DNA from: Mycetocola zhadangensis
GTDB lineage: Bacteria > Actinomycetota > Actinomycetes > Actinomycetales > Microbacteriaceae
Assembly (NCBI RefSeq): GCF_003668565.1
Contig: NZ_RCWJ01000002.1
Coordinates: 806,001 to 870,000 of the forward strand
Direction of reading: 5' to 3'
DNA: 64,000 nucleotides
Shown here: piece after piece, positions 24,798 through 33,239 of the stretch
Layout: each line of letters opens with the position of its first letter
Position numbering within the stretch: position 1 is the first letter of the stretch
Made by a program: the position numbers and the translations under genes
Notes under the pieces: model-generated
Told to the model about the DNA's origin: nothing
The model's database searches: none
The model's input: only the letters and a program-made list of their open reading frames with translations

Positions 24798-27278
24798 TCA
24801 GCCCGCGGTGGGACGAGCTGCAGCAAGCTCACCGACCGATGCCCACGGGTTACCGCGAACCTCCGTCTTGGCGACGAGCTTGAGATAACGCGCGTTCTGC
24901 GTCGGGAACGCGGCGAGCTGCTCCGTTGCGTTGTTCTGGAAGGTCCCACTCGCGATGGGTCCGCCCCACGCTCCGGCGACCGTTGATACCGTCGTCGACG
25001 CGTATACGTCATAGTTCGCGATGCGACCGTTGGTGCCTCCGTCACCGCTGCTGGTGCGCCCGGTGTACAGCAGGCCACACGTCGACGTCACTGACCCGAG
25101 GTCGATGACGATGGAGTGCGGGAAAGTCGCTGCGGCCGGTGCCCAGCGGGTGTGCCAGTATGTCGCCGGGTTGCCGTCGATCGCGGCGGCGGCCGGCCCG
25201 TTCGGCGCAGGTTCGCCGGTGAGCTGTTCACTGGATACGCCGCTGATTGCGGTCGGGCGGATGTCGTTGGTCGAGCATGCGCCACCGGCGGTGGATGTGG
25301 CCCGCCACACTGTCTTTCCCCAGTCGGCAGGTGTCTGGACGACGCGACCGTTCGGTACCGACTTGAATCCCTCGCCGGCGACAGGAACGTTGACCAGCCC
25401 CGCCGAGACCGAGAGGAACTGCTGGCTCGCCGCGTTGGCGACGGTGTATCCACCGGCGACTTGGCGTACCTGCCACTTTTGCAGTGTCGTGGTGGCGCAC
25501 GCGCTGAGCGTGACGTTGGCACCGATCTCCACCGGAACGTCGAGGCGCATGGTGCCGTCTCGAGCGAGGTCGAGGCATCGCCCGTTCGACGAACGGATCG
25601 TGTAGTAGCCGTCATTGGTTCGGGTGAAGTTCAGGCGCTCGCCGACTCCAGCCGCGACCGAAAGCGAATTCCCGGCGGCGGCCGTGAGTGCGCCCTCGCC
25701 GCCCGCACCGGTCAGCGTGAACGTGCCATTGGCAAGCGGCTGACGGACGACGTCATCCCACAGCGGGGAATGTCCGATCGTGTCCATGGCCGTGCGGAAC
25801 TGGGCGAAGGTGCTCCAGGGGTGAGAGCCGGACCAGGTCGCCTGGGCGACGAAGCGAAGCGGTTCGAACATCCGCTGCTCTGTCGTATTCTCCGCCTCGT
25901 TCGGTGTGCCGCCGTCGGGCCAGATGCTCATCCGTGCGCCCCGAATCTGGTCACCACGGCTCGTGATGGTCTGGTCGTAGAAGACCTCGGGAGTCCAGCG
26001 CTGTTCGTACAGCCGCTGGCTGTTCACGCCGTAGCTTCCGCGCACCATGTAGAGCGAGTTCGAGATGTTCGACATCTGGTGGCCCCAGTTGAGGAACTGC
26101 TGTGGTTTCACGGCCGACCCCGATGGGTTCCAGTGTTCGACGATGATGTCGGTGTCAAAGGTGACGAAACGGTTCGTGGTCATGACGCCGTCGTTCCAAA
26201 TGCGCAACTTCTTGTTCTGCGACTTCACGTAGTCGTTGACCTTGTTGACGTACCAGGCGACGACATCGTTCTCGGTCGCTCCCGCACCGAACTGTGCTTC
26301 GGCGAAGCGCTTGATCTGCGGGTAGTTAGCGTATCCGCTGCCGAGCATGTACTCATCGACGCCCATGTGCCAGTAGTCGGAGGTGAACACCTCGGAATAC
26401 TCGTCGATGAGGTCCGTGTAGAAGTTGAAGGCGGCATCCTGGGTAATGTCCATCCGGACTTCGTCCTTCACCCCGGTGTTCTGGTTGGTGAGCTGGAGTT
26501 CCGGCAGGTTCTCCAGCCAAATCTCCATGTGACCAGGGGAGTTGATCTCCGGGATAACGTCGATCCCGTGCGCGTTCGCCTTCTCGACGAGGGTCTCGAT
26601 GTCGTCTTTCGTGTAGTACGACCAGGTATTCGTCTCGGGGTAGGCGTCAACCTTCACCTTGAGTTCGACGAGCATCGTATTGAGCTTCAGGAACGCCATC
26701 TCCTCGATCAGGCGATCGATGAACTCGGGCGAGATGTTGATGACACAGGCGCACACGGTGACGCCGCGTTCGACGTACTCGGGCACGTCGACGAGCGAAC
26801 CCTGGGGAAGGGAGTCCTGCTGCGTCAGCATCTGGAGGATGGTCCGTGTGCCATAAAACGCGCCAGCGGGCTTTGCCGCAGTGATGACGATTTTGCTTCC
26901 AATTTTGAGGTCATAGCCCTCGTCGCCGAGGTCGGCACGGGAGGCGTCGAGCCGGAGTTCGATACCGCCAGCGGGTGCGACCCCCGAGCCGACGGACGCG
27001 GCGGGATAGTCGACGGCGAGTTCGTCGCGGAGAATGCCCGCGATGGAGGTCAACCGCTCGTTCGCGGTGGCGACGGAGATTCGGACATTGTCAGCCGCGG
27101 TGAACGTTCCCGTCGTTGCGGCCCAGCCGTCAATCGAGGGGATGACGGCGGGCATCGTCACGGCTGCGGTCGCCGGGGTGGCGGCTGTGAGGCCTCCAAA
27201 GGCGAACGCGGCAGCGGTGAGGCCGGCAATGATCCGCTTTCGGACCCGTCCTGTGCGGCTCGGAATGGAGGACTTCAC
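24798..27278 (-). CDS. Secreted GH20 beta-N-acetylhexosaminidase-type protein with lectin and F5/8C domains
   Basis: This 826-residue exported protein has a signal peptide ending near ATPATA (about residue 39). A GH20 N-terminal domain (about 55-160) is followed by the GH20 barrel (about 165-480), with catalytic Asp308-Glu309 in HMGVDEYML. A ricin-type beta-trefoil (about 525-660) comes next, and a C-terminal F5/8 type C (discoidin/CBM32) domain (about 680-820). It should release terminal GlcNAc/GalNAc or a related unit from glycans outside the cell. The GTG start at 27278 has AGAGAAGG upstream. The divergent LacI-type gene probably controls it. Confidence 0.88.
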   Translation of the reverse strand: MKSSIPSRTGRVRKRIIAGLTAAAFAFGGLTAATPATAAVTMPAVIPSIDGWAATTGTFTAADNVRISVATANERLTSIAGILRDELAVDYPAASVGSGVAPAGGIELRLDASRADLGDEGYDLKIGSKIVITAAKPAGAFYGTRTILQMLTQQDSLPQGSLVDVPEYVERGVTVCACVINISPEFIDRLIEEMAFLKLNTMLVELKVKVDAYPETNTWSYYTKDDIETLVEKANAHGIDVIPEINSPGHMEIWLENLPELQLTNQNTGVKDEVRMDITQDAAFNFYTDLIDEYSEVFTSDYWHMGVDEYMLGSGYANYPQIKRFAEAQFGAGATENDVVAWYVNKVNDYVKSQNKKLRIWNDGVMTTNRFVTFDTDIIVEHWNPSGSAVKPQQFLNWGHQMSNISNSLYMVRGSYGVNSQRLYEQRWTPEVFYDQTITSRGDQIRGARMSIWPDGGTPNEAENTTEQRMFEPLRFVAQATWSGSHPWSTFAQFRTAMDTIGHSPLWDDVVRQPLANGTFTLTGAGGEGALTAAAGNSLSVAAGVGERLNFTRTNDGYYTIRSSNGRCLDLARDGTMRLDVPVEIGANVTLSACATTTLQKWQVRQVAGGYTVANAASQQFLSVSAGLVNVPVAGEGFKSVPNGRVVQTPADWGKTVWRATSTAGGACSTNDIRPTAISGVSSEQLTGEPAPNGPAAAAIDGNPATYWHTRWAPAAATFPHSIVIDLGSVTSTCGLLYTGRTSSGDGGTNGRIANYDVYASTTVSTVAGAWGGPIASGTFQNNATEQLAAFPTQNARYLKLVAKTEVRGNPWASVGELAAARPTAG

Positions 27279-27326
27279 GTGGACCTTCTCTCTCAGACTG
27301 ACGTTGTCCGATAGCGGGCTCTACGT

Positions 27327-27348
27327 CGTATGGCATCGATAACATACG
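27327..27348. promoter_or_regulatory. LacI-type operator palindrome upstream of the GH20 gene
   Basis: A 22-bp palindrome with 18 of 22 positions symmetric has outer arms CGTATG (27327-27332) and CATACG (27343-27348) around a central ATCGAT (27335-27340). A central CG in an even palindrome is characteristic of LacI-family operators. It lies 49 bp upstream of the hexosaminidase start, where binding would block transcription. Confidence 0.65.
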
Positions 27349-27353
27349 GCAGC

Positions 27354-27377
27354 CATAACCTAGGGGCGGTCGTTATG
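27354..27377. promoter_or_regulatory. Inverted repeat overlapping the lacI-type gene promoter
   Basis: CATAAC (27354-27359) and GTTATG (27372-27377) form a perfect 6-bp inverted repeat with a 12-bp spacer. The right arm overlaps the TATGCT -10 element (27374-27379) of the regulator gene, which suggests autorepression or a second operator. The spacer is longer than in a standard LacI site. Confidence 0.45.
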
Positions 27378-27385
27378 CTGTGTCA

Positions 27386-28450
27386 ATGGTGGGGGCCAAG
27401 GCGGAGGAGCAACACAGGGTGTCGGAGGTCCCGCACAACAACCGCGTTTCGCGGCCGCCCGCGATGACGGATGTGGCTCGCGTCGCCGGGGTGTCCACCC
27501 AGACCGTTTCCCGGGTTCTGCGAAACCACCCCTACGTCACCGACGACAAGCGACGCCGCGTTCTCGACGCGGTCGAGCAGCTCGGCTATCGCATGAACAC
27601 GGCGGCCCAGGCGCTTTCGTCCGGGCGCACCCGCACGATCGGTGTCGTTTCGATGGCCACGGAATCGTACGCCGGCGCGATGACGCAGTCGAGTATCGAG
27701 CGGGCCGCTGATGAGGCCGACTACAGCGTTGTGGGGGCGCAGATCTCCACTCTCGACGTTGACGCAATCCTCTCGGCGCTGCGTCGCCTCGAGAAACTGG
27801 GATCAGAGGCGATCATTCTGGCGGTGCCGCTGCGCGCCCAGGACAGGCGCATCGAGGAGATCACCAAACGGGTGCCGACCGTGACAATCGGTGGTTCACC
27901 CGTGCGCACCGCTCGTTCGCTCGCTGTCGACCAGCGCGAGGTGGCGCGCCTGGCCACCGAGCACCTGCTGTCGCTTGGGCATTGCACCGTCTGGCACATC
28001 GCCGGGCCAAACGACTGGGTTGACGCCGTCGAGCGAACCGCGGGCTGGCGCGATGTGCTGACGGACGCGGGGCTAACGGTGCCGCCGATGATCCACGGTG
28101 ACTGGGACCCTGAGTCCGGCTATCAGGCCGGACGGTGGCTCGCTGACCGCTCAGACGTCACGGCGGTGTTCGTCGCCAGCGATGAAATGGCTTTTGGGCT
28201 GATTCGGGCCCTGCACGAATCCGGACGCCGCGTTCCCGAAGATGTCTCGGTGGTCGGCGTCGATGATGTTCGGCTGGCCGCGTACTGCACGCCGGCGCTG
28301 ACCACGATCGCGCAGCCTTTCGCCGAACTGGGGCGAGCGGCGGTGGCATCGGTGATGTCGCGCCTGGACGAGCGGGAAGACCCCACTCTGAATCTTGTCG
28401 TTCGGCCGAAACTGATTGTCCGCTCGTCGACGGCCCGGAAAAGGGCATAA
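27386..28450 (+). CDS. LacI-family transcriptional regulator
   Basis: This 354-residue regulator has the LacI HTH at about residues 28-52 (TDVARVAGVSTQTVSRVLRN), the hinge LSSGRTRTIGVVS, and a periplasmic-binding-protein-like sensor domain (SDVTAVFVASDEMAFGLIRAL and ISVVGVDD-type segments). The ATG at 27386 is chosen because TATGCT ends exactly 6 bp upstream, fitting a leaderless transcript. A GTG at 27380 would add two residues. It is divergent from the GH20 gene, so an amino-sugar oligosaccharide is a likely inducer. Confidence 0.87.
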   Translation: MVGAKAEEQHRVSEVPHNNRVSRPPAMTDVARVAGVSTQTVSRVLRNHPYVTDDKRRRVLDAVEQLGYRMNTAAQALSSGRTRTIGVVSMATESYAGAMTQSSIERAADEADYSVVGAQISTLDVDAILSALRRLEKLGSEAIILAVPLRAQDRRIEEITKRVPTVTIGGSPVRTARSLAVDQREVARLATEHLLSLGHCTVWHIAGPNDWVDAVERTAGWRDVLTDAGLTVPPMIHGDWDPESGYQAGRWLADRSDVTAVFVASDEMAFGLIRALHESGRRVPEDVSVVGVDDVRLAAYCTPALTTIAQPFAELGRAAVASVMSRLDEREDPTLNLVVRPKLIVRSSTARKRA

Positions 28451-28451
28451 A

Positions 28452-28486
28452 GAAATCCCCGCAAGTAGAAGCCTTACGAGGATTTC
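28452..28486. terminator. Bidirectional terminator between the lacI-type gene and tRNA-Phe
   Basis: A 14-bp stem with wobble pairs joins 28452-28465 to 28473-28486, ending in GAAATCC and GGATTTC, with a 7-nt loop. It starts 1 bp after the regulator stop and 2 bp beyond the 3' end of the minus-strand tRNA-Phe. On the minus strand it is followed by TTTA. Confidence 0.75.
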
Positions 28487-28488
28487 AG

Positions 28489-28561
28489 TGGCTCCGACGG
28501 GCGTCGATCCCGTGACCTCACGATTTTCAGTCGTGCGCTCTACCAACTGAGCTACAGAGCC
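28489..28561 (-). tRNA. tRNA-Phe (GAA)
   Basis: The 73-nt cloverleaf has acceptor GGCTCTG paired with CGGAGCC and D arm GCTC...GAGC. The anticodon loop CTGAAAA has anticodon GAA (28528-28526), the T arm is ACGGG/CCCGT and the discriminator is A. CCA is not encoded. It is the last of three minus-strand tRNAs. Confidence 0.97.
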
Positions 28562-28588
28562 GAACGGCGAGAATGCCGCTGGAAGGTG

Positions 28589-28611
28589 AAAAACCCTTCC
28601 TTTCGGAAGGG
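28589..28611 (-). terminator. Terminator between tRNA-Asp and tRNA-Phe
   Basis: On the minus strand CCCTTCC-GAAA-GGAAGGG forms a 7-bp GNRA-capped stem (28611-28594) followed directly by TTTTT (28593-28589). It would stop transcripts coming from tRNA-Glu/tRNA-Asp before tRNA-Phe. Confidence 0.85.
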
Positions 28612-28624
28612 CTCTTCACTTCAG

Positions 28625-28698
28625 CGACCCTGACGGGACTTGAACCCGCGACCTCCGCCGTGACAGGGCGGCACGCTAACCAACTGCGCTACAGGGCC
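28625..28698 (-). tRNA. tRNA-Asp (GTC)
   Basis: The 74-nt cloverleaf has acceptor GGCCCTG/CAGGGTC, anticodon stem CCGCC/GGCGG with loop CTGTCAC (anticodon GTC), T arm GCGGG/CCCGT and discriminator G. CCA is not encoded. Confidence 0.97.
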
Positions 28699-28733
28699 TT
28701 ACTTATTCAGTTTTATTCAGTGTAGTAGTTATG

Positions 28734-28806
28734 TGACCCCAACGGGATTCGAACCCGTGCTACCGCCGTGAAAGGGCGGCGTCCTAGGCCACTAAACGAT
28801 GGGGCC
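28734..28806 (-). tRNA. tRNA-Glu (TTC)
   Basis: The 73-nt cloverleaf has acceptor GGCCCCA/TGGGGTC, anticodon stem CCGCC/GGCGG with loop CTTTCAC (anticodon TTC), T arm ACGGG/CCCGT and discriminator A. It is the promoter-proximal tRNA of the cluster. Confidence 0.97.
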
Positions 28807-28926
28807 GGCGAGCCTTTGAGGGGCTCTCTAACTACCGAGAAGTAAGCATACGGTGCTCGGATAGGTTTTTGCAAAACGAGAGCGTGCCCGCGTCAAAAAC
28901 CGCGGAATTCCGGGGCCGAAGTGACG

Positions 28927-28961
28927 AAACCCCGCGTCCAAAGATTTGGACGCGGGGTTTT
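28927..28961 (-). terminator. Terminator downstream of ppa
   Basis: AAACCCCGCGTCC and its complement around AAAGATT form a stem of at least 13 bp, with T-runs on both sides. It lies 20 bp past the ppa stop and upstream of the tRNA cluster, so it insulates both units. Confidence 0.85.
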
Positions 28962-28980
28962 CAATCAGAAAAACGGATGC

Positions 28981-29475
28981 CTAGTGGCCGCCTTCTTCGC
29001 GGAGCTTCACGATTCCAGCCTCGACGATCGCTTCCGCTTCCTTCGCGTCGCCCCAGCCCTCGATCTTGACCCACTTGTTGGGTTCGAGGTCCTTGTAACG
29101 GGCGAAGAAGTGCTCGAGCTCGTTGCGGGTCTGCTCAGGAACATCGGTGATGTCCTGGATGTGAGCCCAGCGCGGGTCCTTGTACTGAACGCAGACAACC
29201 TTCGCGTCCGAACCGGCCTCGTCGCTCATGTTGAGCACGCCAACGGGGCGCACCTTGATGCCGACACCGGGGAAGACCGGGTACTCGAGCAACACGAGAG
29301 CGTCGACGGGGTCGCCGTCGAGGCCGAGGGTGTTCTCGAAGTAGCCGTAGTCGACCGGGTAGGTGAAAGCGGTGAACAGAACGCGGTCAAGGTAGACGCG
29401 ACCGGTTTCGTGGTCGACCTCGTACTTGTTGCGGCTGCCCTTGGGGATTTCTACGACGACGTCATATTCGGCCAT
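28981..29475 (-). CDS. ppa: Inorganic pyrophosphatase
   Basis: This 164-residue soluble family I enzyme hydrolyses PPi to two phosphates. It has the typical start DVVVEIPKGSRNKYEVD and the metal-binding motif DGDPVD (Asp53, Asp55, Asp58). Length is standard for actinobacterial Ppa. The ATG at 29475 has a strong GGAGGAGAA ribosome site and a leader of about 28 nt from the shared divergent promoter. A longer in-frame extension would overlap tilS and is rejected. Confidence 0.96.
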   Translation of the reverse strand: MAEYDVVVEIPKGSRNKYEVDHETGRVYLDRVLFTAFTYPVDYGYFENTLGLDGDPVDALVLLEYPVFPGVGIKVRPVGVLNMSDEAGSDAKVVCVQYKDPRWAHIQDITDVPEQTRNELEHFFARYKDLEPNKWVKIEGWGDAKEAEAIVEAGIVKLREEGGH

Positions 29476-29507
29476 AAGTGTGTTCTCCTCCATGTGAAAG
29501 TCTGGAA

Positions 29508-29515
29508 TAACGTTA
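29508..29515. promoter_or_regulatory. Palindromic -10 element shared by ppa and tilS
   Basis: TAACGTTA reads TAACGT on both strands, a good -10 hexamer each way. On the + strand it ends 6 bp before the tilS ATG, giving a leaderless message. On the - strand it places the ppa start point near 29503, about 28 nt before its ATG. Confidence 0.5.
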
Positions 29516-29519
29516 CTTG

Positions 29520-30536
29520 ATGCCCACAAACAGTAACCTCCGACGCCCCCCGCTCGACAAAGCGGTCGCCGAGGTGCGCCTCGCGGTGCGCCAGTCGCTC
29601 TCCGGCAACGTGAACGAGGGCGAAACTGTGCTCGTCGCGCTGAGCGGTGGCCCGGACTCGCTCGCCCTCGCGGCGGCCACCGCATTCGAGGCAGTCAAGC
29701 AGGGGATTTCCGCCGGTGCTGTGATCGTCGACCACGGTCTTCAGGAACGATCAGCGGATGTCGCGTCTCACGCGGCGAACCAGGCGCGAGCTCTCGGCTT
29801 GAACCCGGTGATCGAAACGCGGGTGCAGGTCGCCGACGCTGGCGGGCCAGAGGCGGCCGCCCGAACCGCGCGATACGAAGCGTTCGAATCCGCGCTTGCC
29901 GGCACCGGAGCATCCGCTCTTCTTCTCGGCCACACTCTCGACGACCAGGCCGAAACGGTTCTGCTCGGGCTCGCGCGTGGGTCAGGATCGGGAAGTCTCA
30001 TGGGTATGGCGCCGGTGAGCGGGCGGTACCTGCGCCCGCTTCTCGGGGTGCGCAGGGAAAGTACCCACGCCGCATGCGCGGCAGAGGGGCTCGAGCCGTG
30101 GATCGACCCGCACAACACTGACCAGGCATTCACCCGGGTGAGGGTGCGCGAGAAGGTGCTGCCCGTCCTCGAACGCGAGCTTGGTCCAGGCATTGCCGAA
30201 GCGCTCGCTCGCACCGCGGAACAGCTTCGCGAGGACACCGAAGCGTTCGACTCCATGATCGACGAGTTCATCGAGGAAATTTGCGAGCCGGCCGAAGCGG
30301 GAATCGCCGTCTCGATTTCTGCCCTCGCAGCGAACCCTGCCGCGCTCCGGAACCGGATCATCCGGATGGTCGCCCTCAGCGAATTCGGCCAGTCACTGTC
30401 CAGGATGCACACGATCGCGATCGCCGCGCTGGTGACCGACTGGCGCGGGCAGGGTCCGATCGATGTTCCCGGCATCTCGGTCCGCAGGAACGGCGGGCTG
30501 CTCGAATTTTCGGCCCGGGCGCCGGAGGTAGGATAA
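29520..30536 (+). CDS. tilS: tRNA(Ile)-lysidine synthetase
   Basis: This 338-residue protein is the N-type PP-loop ATPase that converts the C34 of tRNA-Ile(CAU) to lysidine. It carries the P-loop SGGPDS (residues 42-47), the VDHGLQ segment and LLLGHTLDDQAET. The length matches the shorter actinobacterial TilS. The ATG at 29520 is preferred to TTG 29517 because it sits exactly 6 bp after TAACGT. It heads the tilS-hpt-ftsH-fol order typical of these bacteria. Confidence 0.94.
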   Translation: MPTNSNLRRPPLDKAVAEVRLAVRQSLSGNVNEGETVLVALSGGPDSLALAAATAFEAVKQGISAGAVIVDHGLQERSADVASHAANQARALGLNPVIETRVQVADAGGPEAAARTARYEAFESALAGTGASALLLGHTLDDQAETVLLGLARGSGSGSLMGMAPVSGRYLRPLLGVRRESTHAACAAEGLEPWIDPHNTDQAFTRVRVREKVLPVLERELGPGIAEALARTAEQLREDTEAFDSMIDEFIEEICEPAEAGIAVSISALAANPAALRNRIIRMVALSEFGQSLSRMHTIAIAALVTDWRGQGPIDVPGISVRRNGGLLEFSARAPEVG

Positions 30537-30540
30537 ATCC

Positions 30541-31092
30541 ATGGAATCGAGCGATATTGCAGGCGACCTCACGGACATTCTCGTCACCGAGAAGCAGATT
30601 CACGACAAGCTCGACGAGCTCGCCGCTCAGATCGACTCCGATTATGAAGGCAAGGATCTTCTCCTCGTCGGTGTGCTCAAGGGCGCGGTCATGGTGATGG
30701 CCGACCTGTCCCGTGCGATGAAGAAGCACGTCTCCATCGACTGGATGGCTGTCTCGTCCTATGGTGCTGGTACGAAGTCGAGCGGTGTGGTGCAGATTCG
30801 CAAGGACCTCGACTCCGACCTCACCGGTCGCCACGTTCTCATCGTCGAAGACATCATTGACTCCGGTCTGACGCTGTCGTGGCTGCTCGAGAACTTCGCC
30901 TCCCGCGGAGCGGCATCCATCGAGGTTTGTGCGCTCCTTCGCAAGCCGGAGGCCGCCAAGGTTCAGATCGACTGCAAGTACGTTGGCTTCGACATCCCCA
31001 CCGACTTCGTGGTCGGCTACGGACTCGACTTCGACGAGCGTTACCGCAACCTCCGCGACGTCGCAGTTCTCGCACCGCACGTTTACTCGTAA
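30541..31092 (+). CDS. hpt: Hypoxanthine phosphoribosyltransferase
   Basis: The 183-residue purine salvage enzyme makes IMP/GMP from PRPP. The PRPP loop VLIVEDIIDSGLTL spans residues 99-112 and the flexible-loop SSYGAGTKSSG about 72-82. TAGGAT (30529-30534) lies 6 bp upstream of the ATG, overlapping the end of tilS, so a leaderless internal promoter is likely. GGAGG at 30524-30528 could also serve as a distant ribosome site for read-through transcripts. Confidence 0.95.
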   Translation: MESSDIAGDLTDILVTEKQIHDKLDELAAQIDSDYEGKDLLLVGVLKGAVMVMADLSRAMKKHVSIDWMAVSSYGAGTKSSGVVQIRKDLDSDLTGRHVLIVEDIIDSGLTLSWLLENFASRGAASIEVCALLRKPEAAKVQIDCKYVGFDIPTDFVVGYGLDFDERYRNLRDVAVLAPHVYS

Positions 31093-31233
31093 CCTCCCGC
31101 AAACGCCGACGTTTCTCCTTGCGGCGAACATAGAGGCGCCGCCCAGCTTTCTGGCGATAACCTTGAGGCCACGAGTCGCGAGGCGTCTCGGACGAACCTT
31201 CAGAAAGGTGTTGGGCATTCGCTCATCCGCACT

Positions 31234-33234
31234 ATGAATTTCAAGCGCATCTTCAAAGGCCCTCTGCCGTACATCCTCATCGCGGTCATCGTCTTTTTCG
31301 TCGGCTCCAGCCTGCTCAACATCAACGGTTACAAAGAGGTGACCACGGAGCACGGGCTTGAACTTCTGCAGGACGGCAAGGTCGCTGAAGCTACGCTCAC
31401 CGAAGGTGACAACCGTGCCGACCTGACGCTTGAGAAGGCCGATGGCGAGAACGGCACGATGGTGCAGTTCTACTACATCACCGCTCGTGCAGATGATGTC
31501 GTTGCCGCTGTCGATGAGGCAACTCCCTCTGACGGATTCAACGACAAGGTTCCGCAGCCCAGCTGGTGGCTCTCGGCACTCGGCCTGCTCCTCCCACTGC
31601 TTCTGATCGGTGTGTTCTTCTGGATCATGCTGTCGAGCATGCAGGGCGGCGGCTCGAAGGTCATGCAGTTCGGCAAATCGAAGGCCAAGCTGGTCTCCAA
31701 GGAATCGCCGAAGGTCACCTTTGAAGACGTCGCTGGCAGCGACGAAGCCATCGAAGAGCTCGAAGAGATCAAGGACTTCCTCAAGGAGCCAGCGCGCTTC
31801 CAGGCGGTCGGTGCTCGCATTCCGAAGGGTGTGCTGCTGTACGGCCCTCCCGGAACGGGTAAGACCCTGCTCGCCCGCGCTGTCGCCGGTGAAGCCGGCG
31901 TGCCGTTCTACTCGATCTCCGGATCCGACTTCGTCGAAATGTTCGTGGGTGTCGGTGCGAGCCGCGTCCGCGACCTGTTCCAGCAGGCCAAGGAGAACGC
32001 TCCGGCCATCATCTTCGTCGACGAGATCGACGCTGTCGGCCGCCACCGCGGTGCAGGCATGGGTGGAGGACACGACGAGCGTGAGCAGACGCTCAACCAG
32101 TTGCTCGTCGAAATGGACGGCTTCGACCCCAAGGCGAACGTCATCATGATCGCCGCGACGAACCGCCCGGACATCCTGGACCCCGCTCTTCTCCGTCCGG
32201 GTCGTTTCGACCGCCAGATCGGTGTGGACGCACCCGACCTCAAGGGCCGCAACAAGATCCTCGAGGTGCACTCCAAGGGCAAGCCCATGTCGGAGAACGT
32301 CGACCTTGAGGTCCTCGCTCGCAAGACTCCTGGGTTCACCGGTGCCGACCTGGCCAACGTCCTCAACGAGGCAGCACTGCTCACCGCTCGCTCGAACGCG
32401 CAGATCATCGACAACCGCGCTCTCGACGAAGCCGTCGACCGTGTCATGGCTGGCCCACAGCGCCGCAGCCGGGTGATGCGCGACCAGGAGAAGCTCATCA
32501 CCGCGTACCACGAGGGTGGACACGCTCTCGCCGCAGCGGCGATGCGCAACACAGACCCCGTGACCAAGGTGACGATTCTTCCGCGCGGCCGCGCCCTCGG
32601 TTACACGATGGTCCTTCCGCTGGAGGACAAGTACTCGGTCACCCGCAACGAGCTGCTCGACCAGCTGACCTACGCCATGGGCGGTCGCGTAGCCGAAGAG
32701 ATGGTGTTCCACGACCCGACAACCGGTGCGTCGAACGACATCGAGAAGGCGACAGGGATCGCCCGCAAGATGGTCACCGAATACGGGATGAGCTCGAACG
32801 TCGGAGCCATCAAGCTTGGCCAGTCAAGCGGCGAGGTGTTCCTCGGCCGCGACATGGGTCACCAGCGTGACTACTCGGAGCAGATCGCCGAAACCGTCGA
32901 CGCCGAGGTGCGCGTGCTCATCGAGCAGGCGCACGACGAAGCGTGGCAGGTTCTCAATGACAACCGGGACATCCTCGACCGGCTCGCCTCCGAACTCCTG
33001 GAGAAGGAAACGCTCGACCACAACCAGTTGGCCGAGATCTTCAAGGACATTCAGAAGCTTCCCCCGCGCCCGCAGTGGCTGTCGTCGACCAACCGTCCGA
33101 TCTCCGAGCGCCCGCCGATCGCAGTTCCGATCGCCAAGGCTCCCATCAATCCCGGTGTGACCGACGGTGGCGTTCAGAGCGAGACCAGCATGCCTCCTCT
33201 GCCTCAGTCCGAACCGCGCCCGGCAACGGCGTAG
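31234..33234 (+). CDS. ftsH: ATP-dependent membrane zinc metalloprotease FtsH
   Basis: The 666-residue protein has two N-terminal membrane helices (about 8-25 and 110-130), with the small extracytoplasmic domain between them. The AAA module carries Walker A GPPGTGKT (about 203-210), Walker [12 protein letters not shown] and an SRH ending in PGRFDRQI. The zinc site is HEGGH at residues 426-430. It degrades misfolded and regulatory membrane proteins as a hexamer. The C-terminal about 55 residues are Pro-rich. AGAAAGGTG lies about 20 nt upstream, and a 141-bp gap separates it from hpt. Confidence 0.97.
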   Translation: MNFKRIFKGPLPYILIAVIVFFVGSSLLNINGYKEVTTEHGLELLQDGKVAEATLTEGDNRADLTLEKADGENGTMVQFYYITARADDVVAAVDEATPSDGFNDKVPQPSWWLSALGLLLPLLLIGVFFWIMLSSMQGGGSKVMQFGKSKAKLVSKESPKVTFEDVAGSDEAIEELEEIKDFLKEPARFQAVGARIPKGVLLYGPPGTGKTLLARAVAGEAGVPFYSISGSDFVEMFVGVGASRVRDLFQQAKENAPAIIFVDEIDAVGRHRGAGMGGGHDEREQTLNQLLVEMDGFDPKANVIMIAATNRPDILDPALLRPGRFDRQIGVDAPDLKGRNKILEVHSKGKPMSENVDLEVLARKTPGFTGADLANVLNEAALLTARSNAQIIDNRALDEAVDRVMAGPQRRSRVMRDQEKLITAYHEGGHALAAAAMRNTDPVTKVTILPRGRALGYTMVLPLEDKYSVTRNELLDQLTYAMGGRVAEEMVFHDPTTGASNDIEKATGIARKMVTEYGMSSNVGAIKLGQSSGEVFLGRDMGHQRDYSEQIAETVDAEVRVLIEQAHDEAWQVLNDNRDILDRLASELLEKETLDHNQLAEIFKDIQKLPPRPQWLSSTNRPISERPPIAVPIAKAPINPGVTDGGVQSETSMPPLPQSEPRPATA

Positions 33235-33239
33235 CGACG

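Noticed and set aside
25116-27314. A 732-codon open frame antisense to the GH20 gene
   Set aside because: The GH20 strand has catalytic motifs, signal peptide and domain structure, while the antisense frame has an Arg/Asp/Val-rich composition typical of a complementary-frame artefact.
30376-32712. A 778-codon open frame antisense to hpt and ftsH
   Set aside because: It is a shadow of high-GC codon usage: it runs opposite conserved genes and has no recognisable domain or ribosome site.
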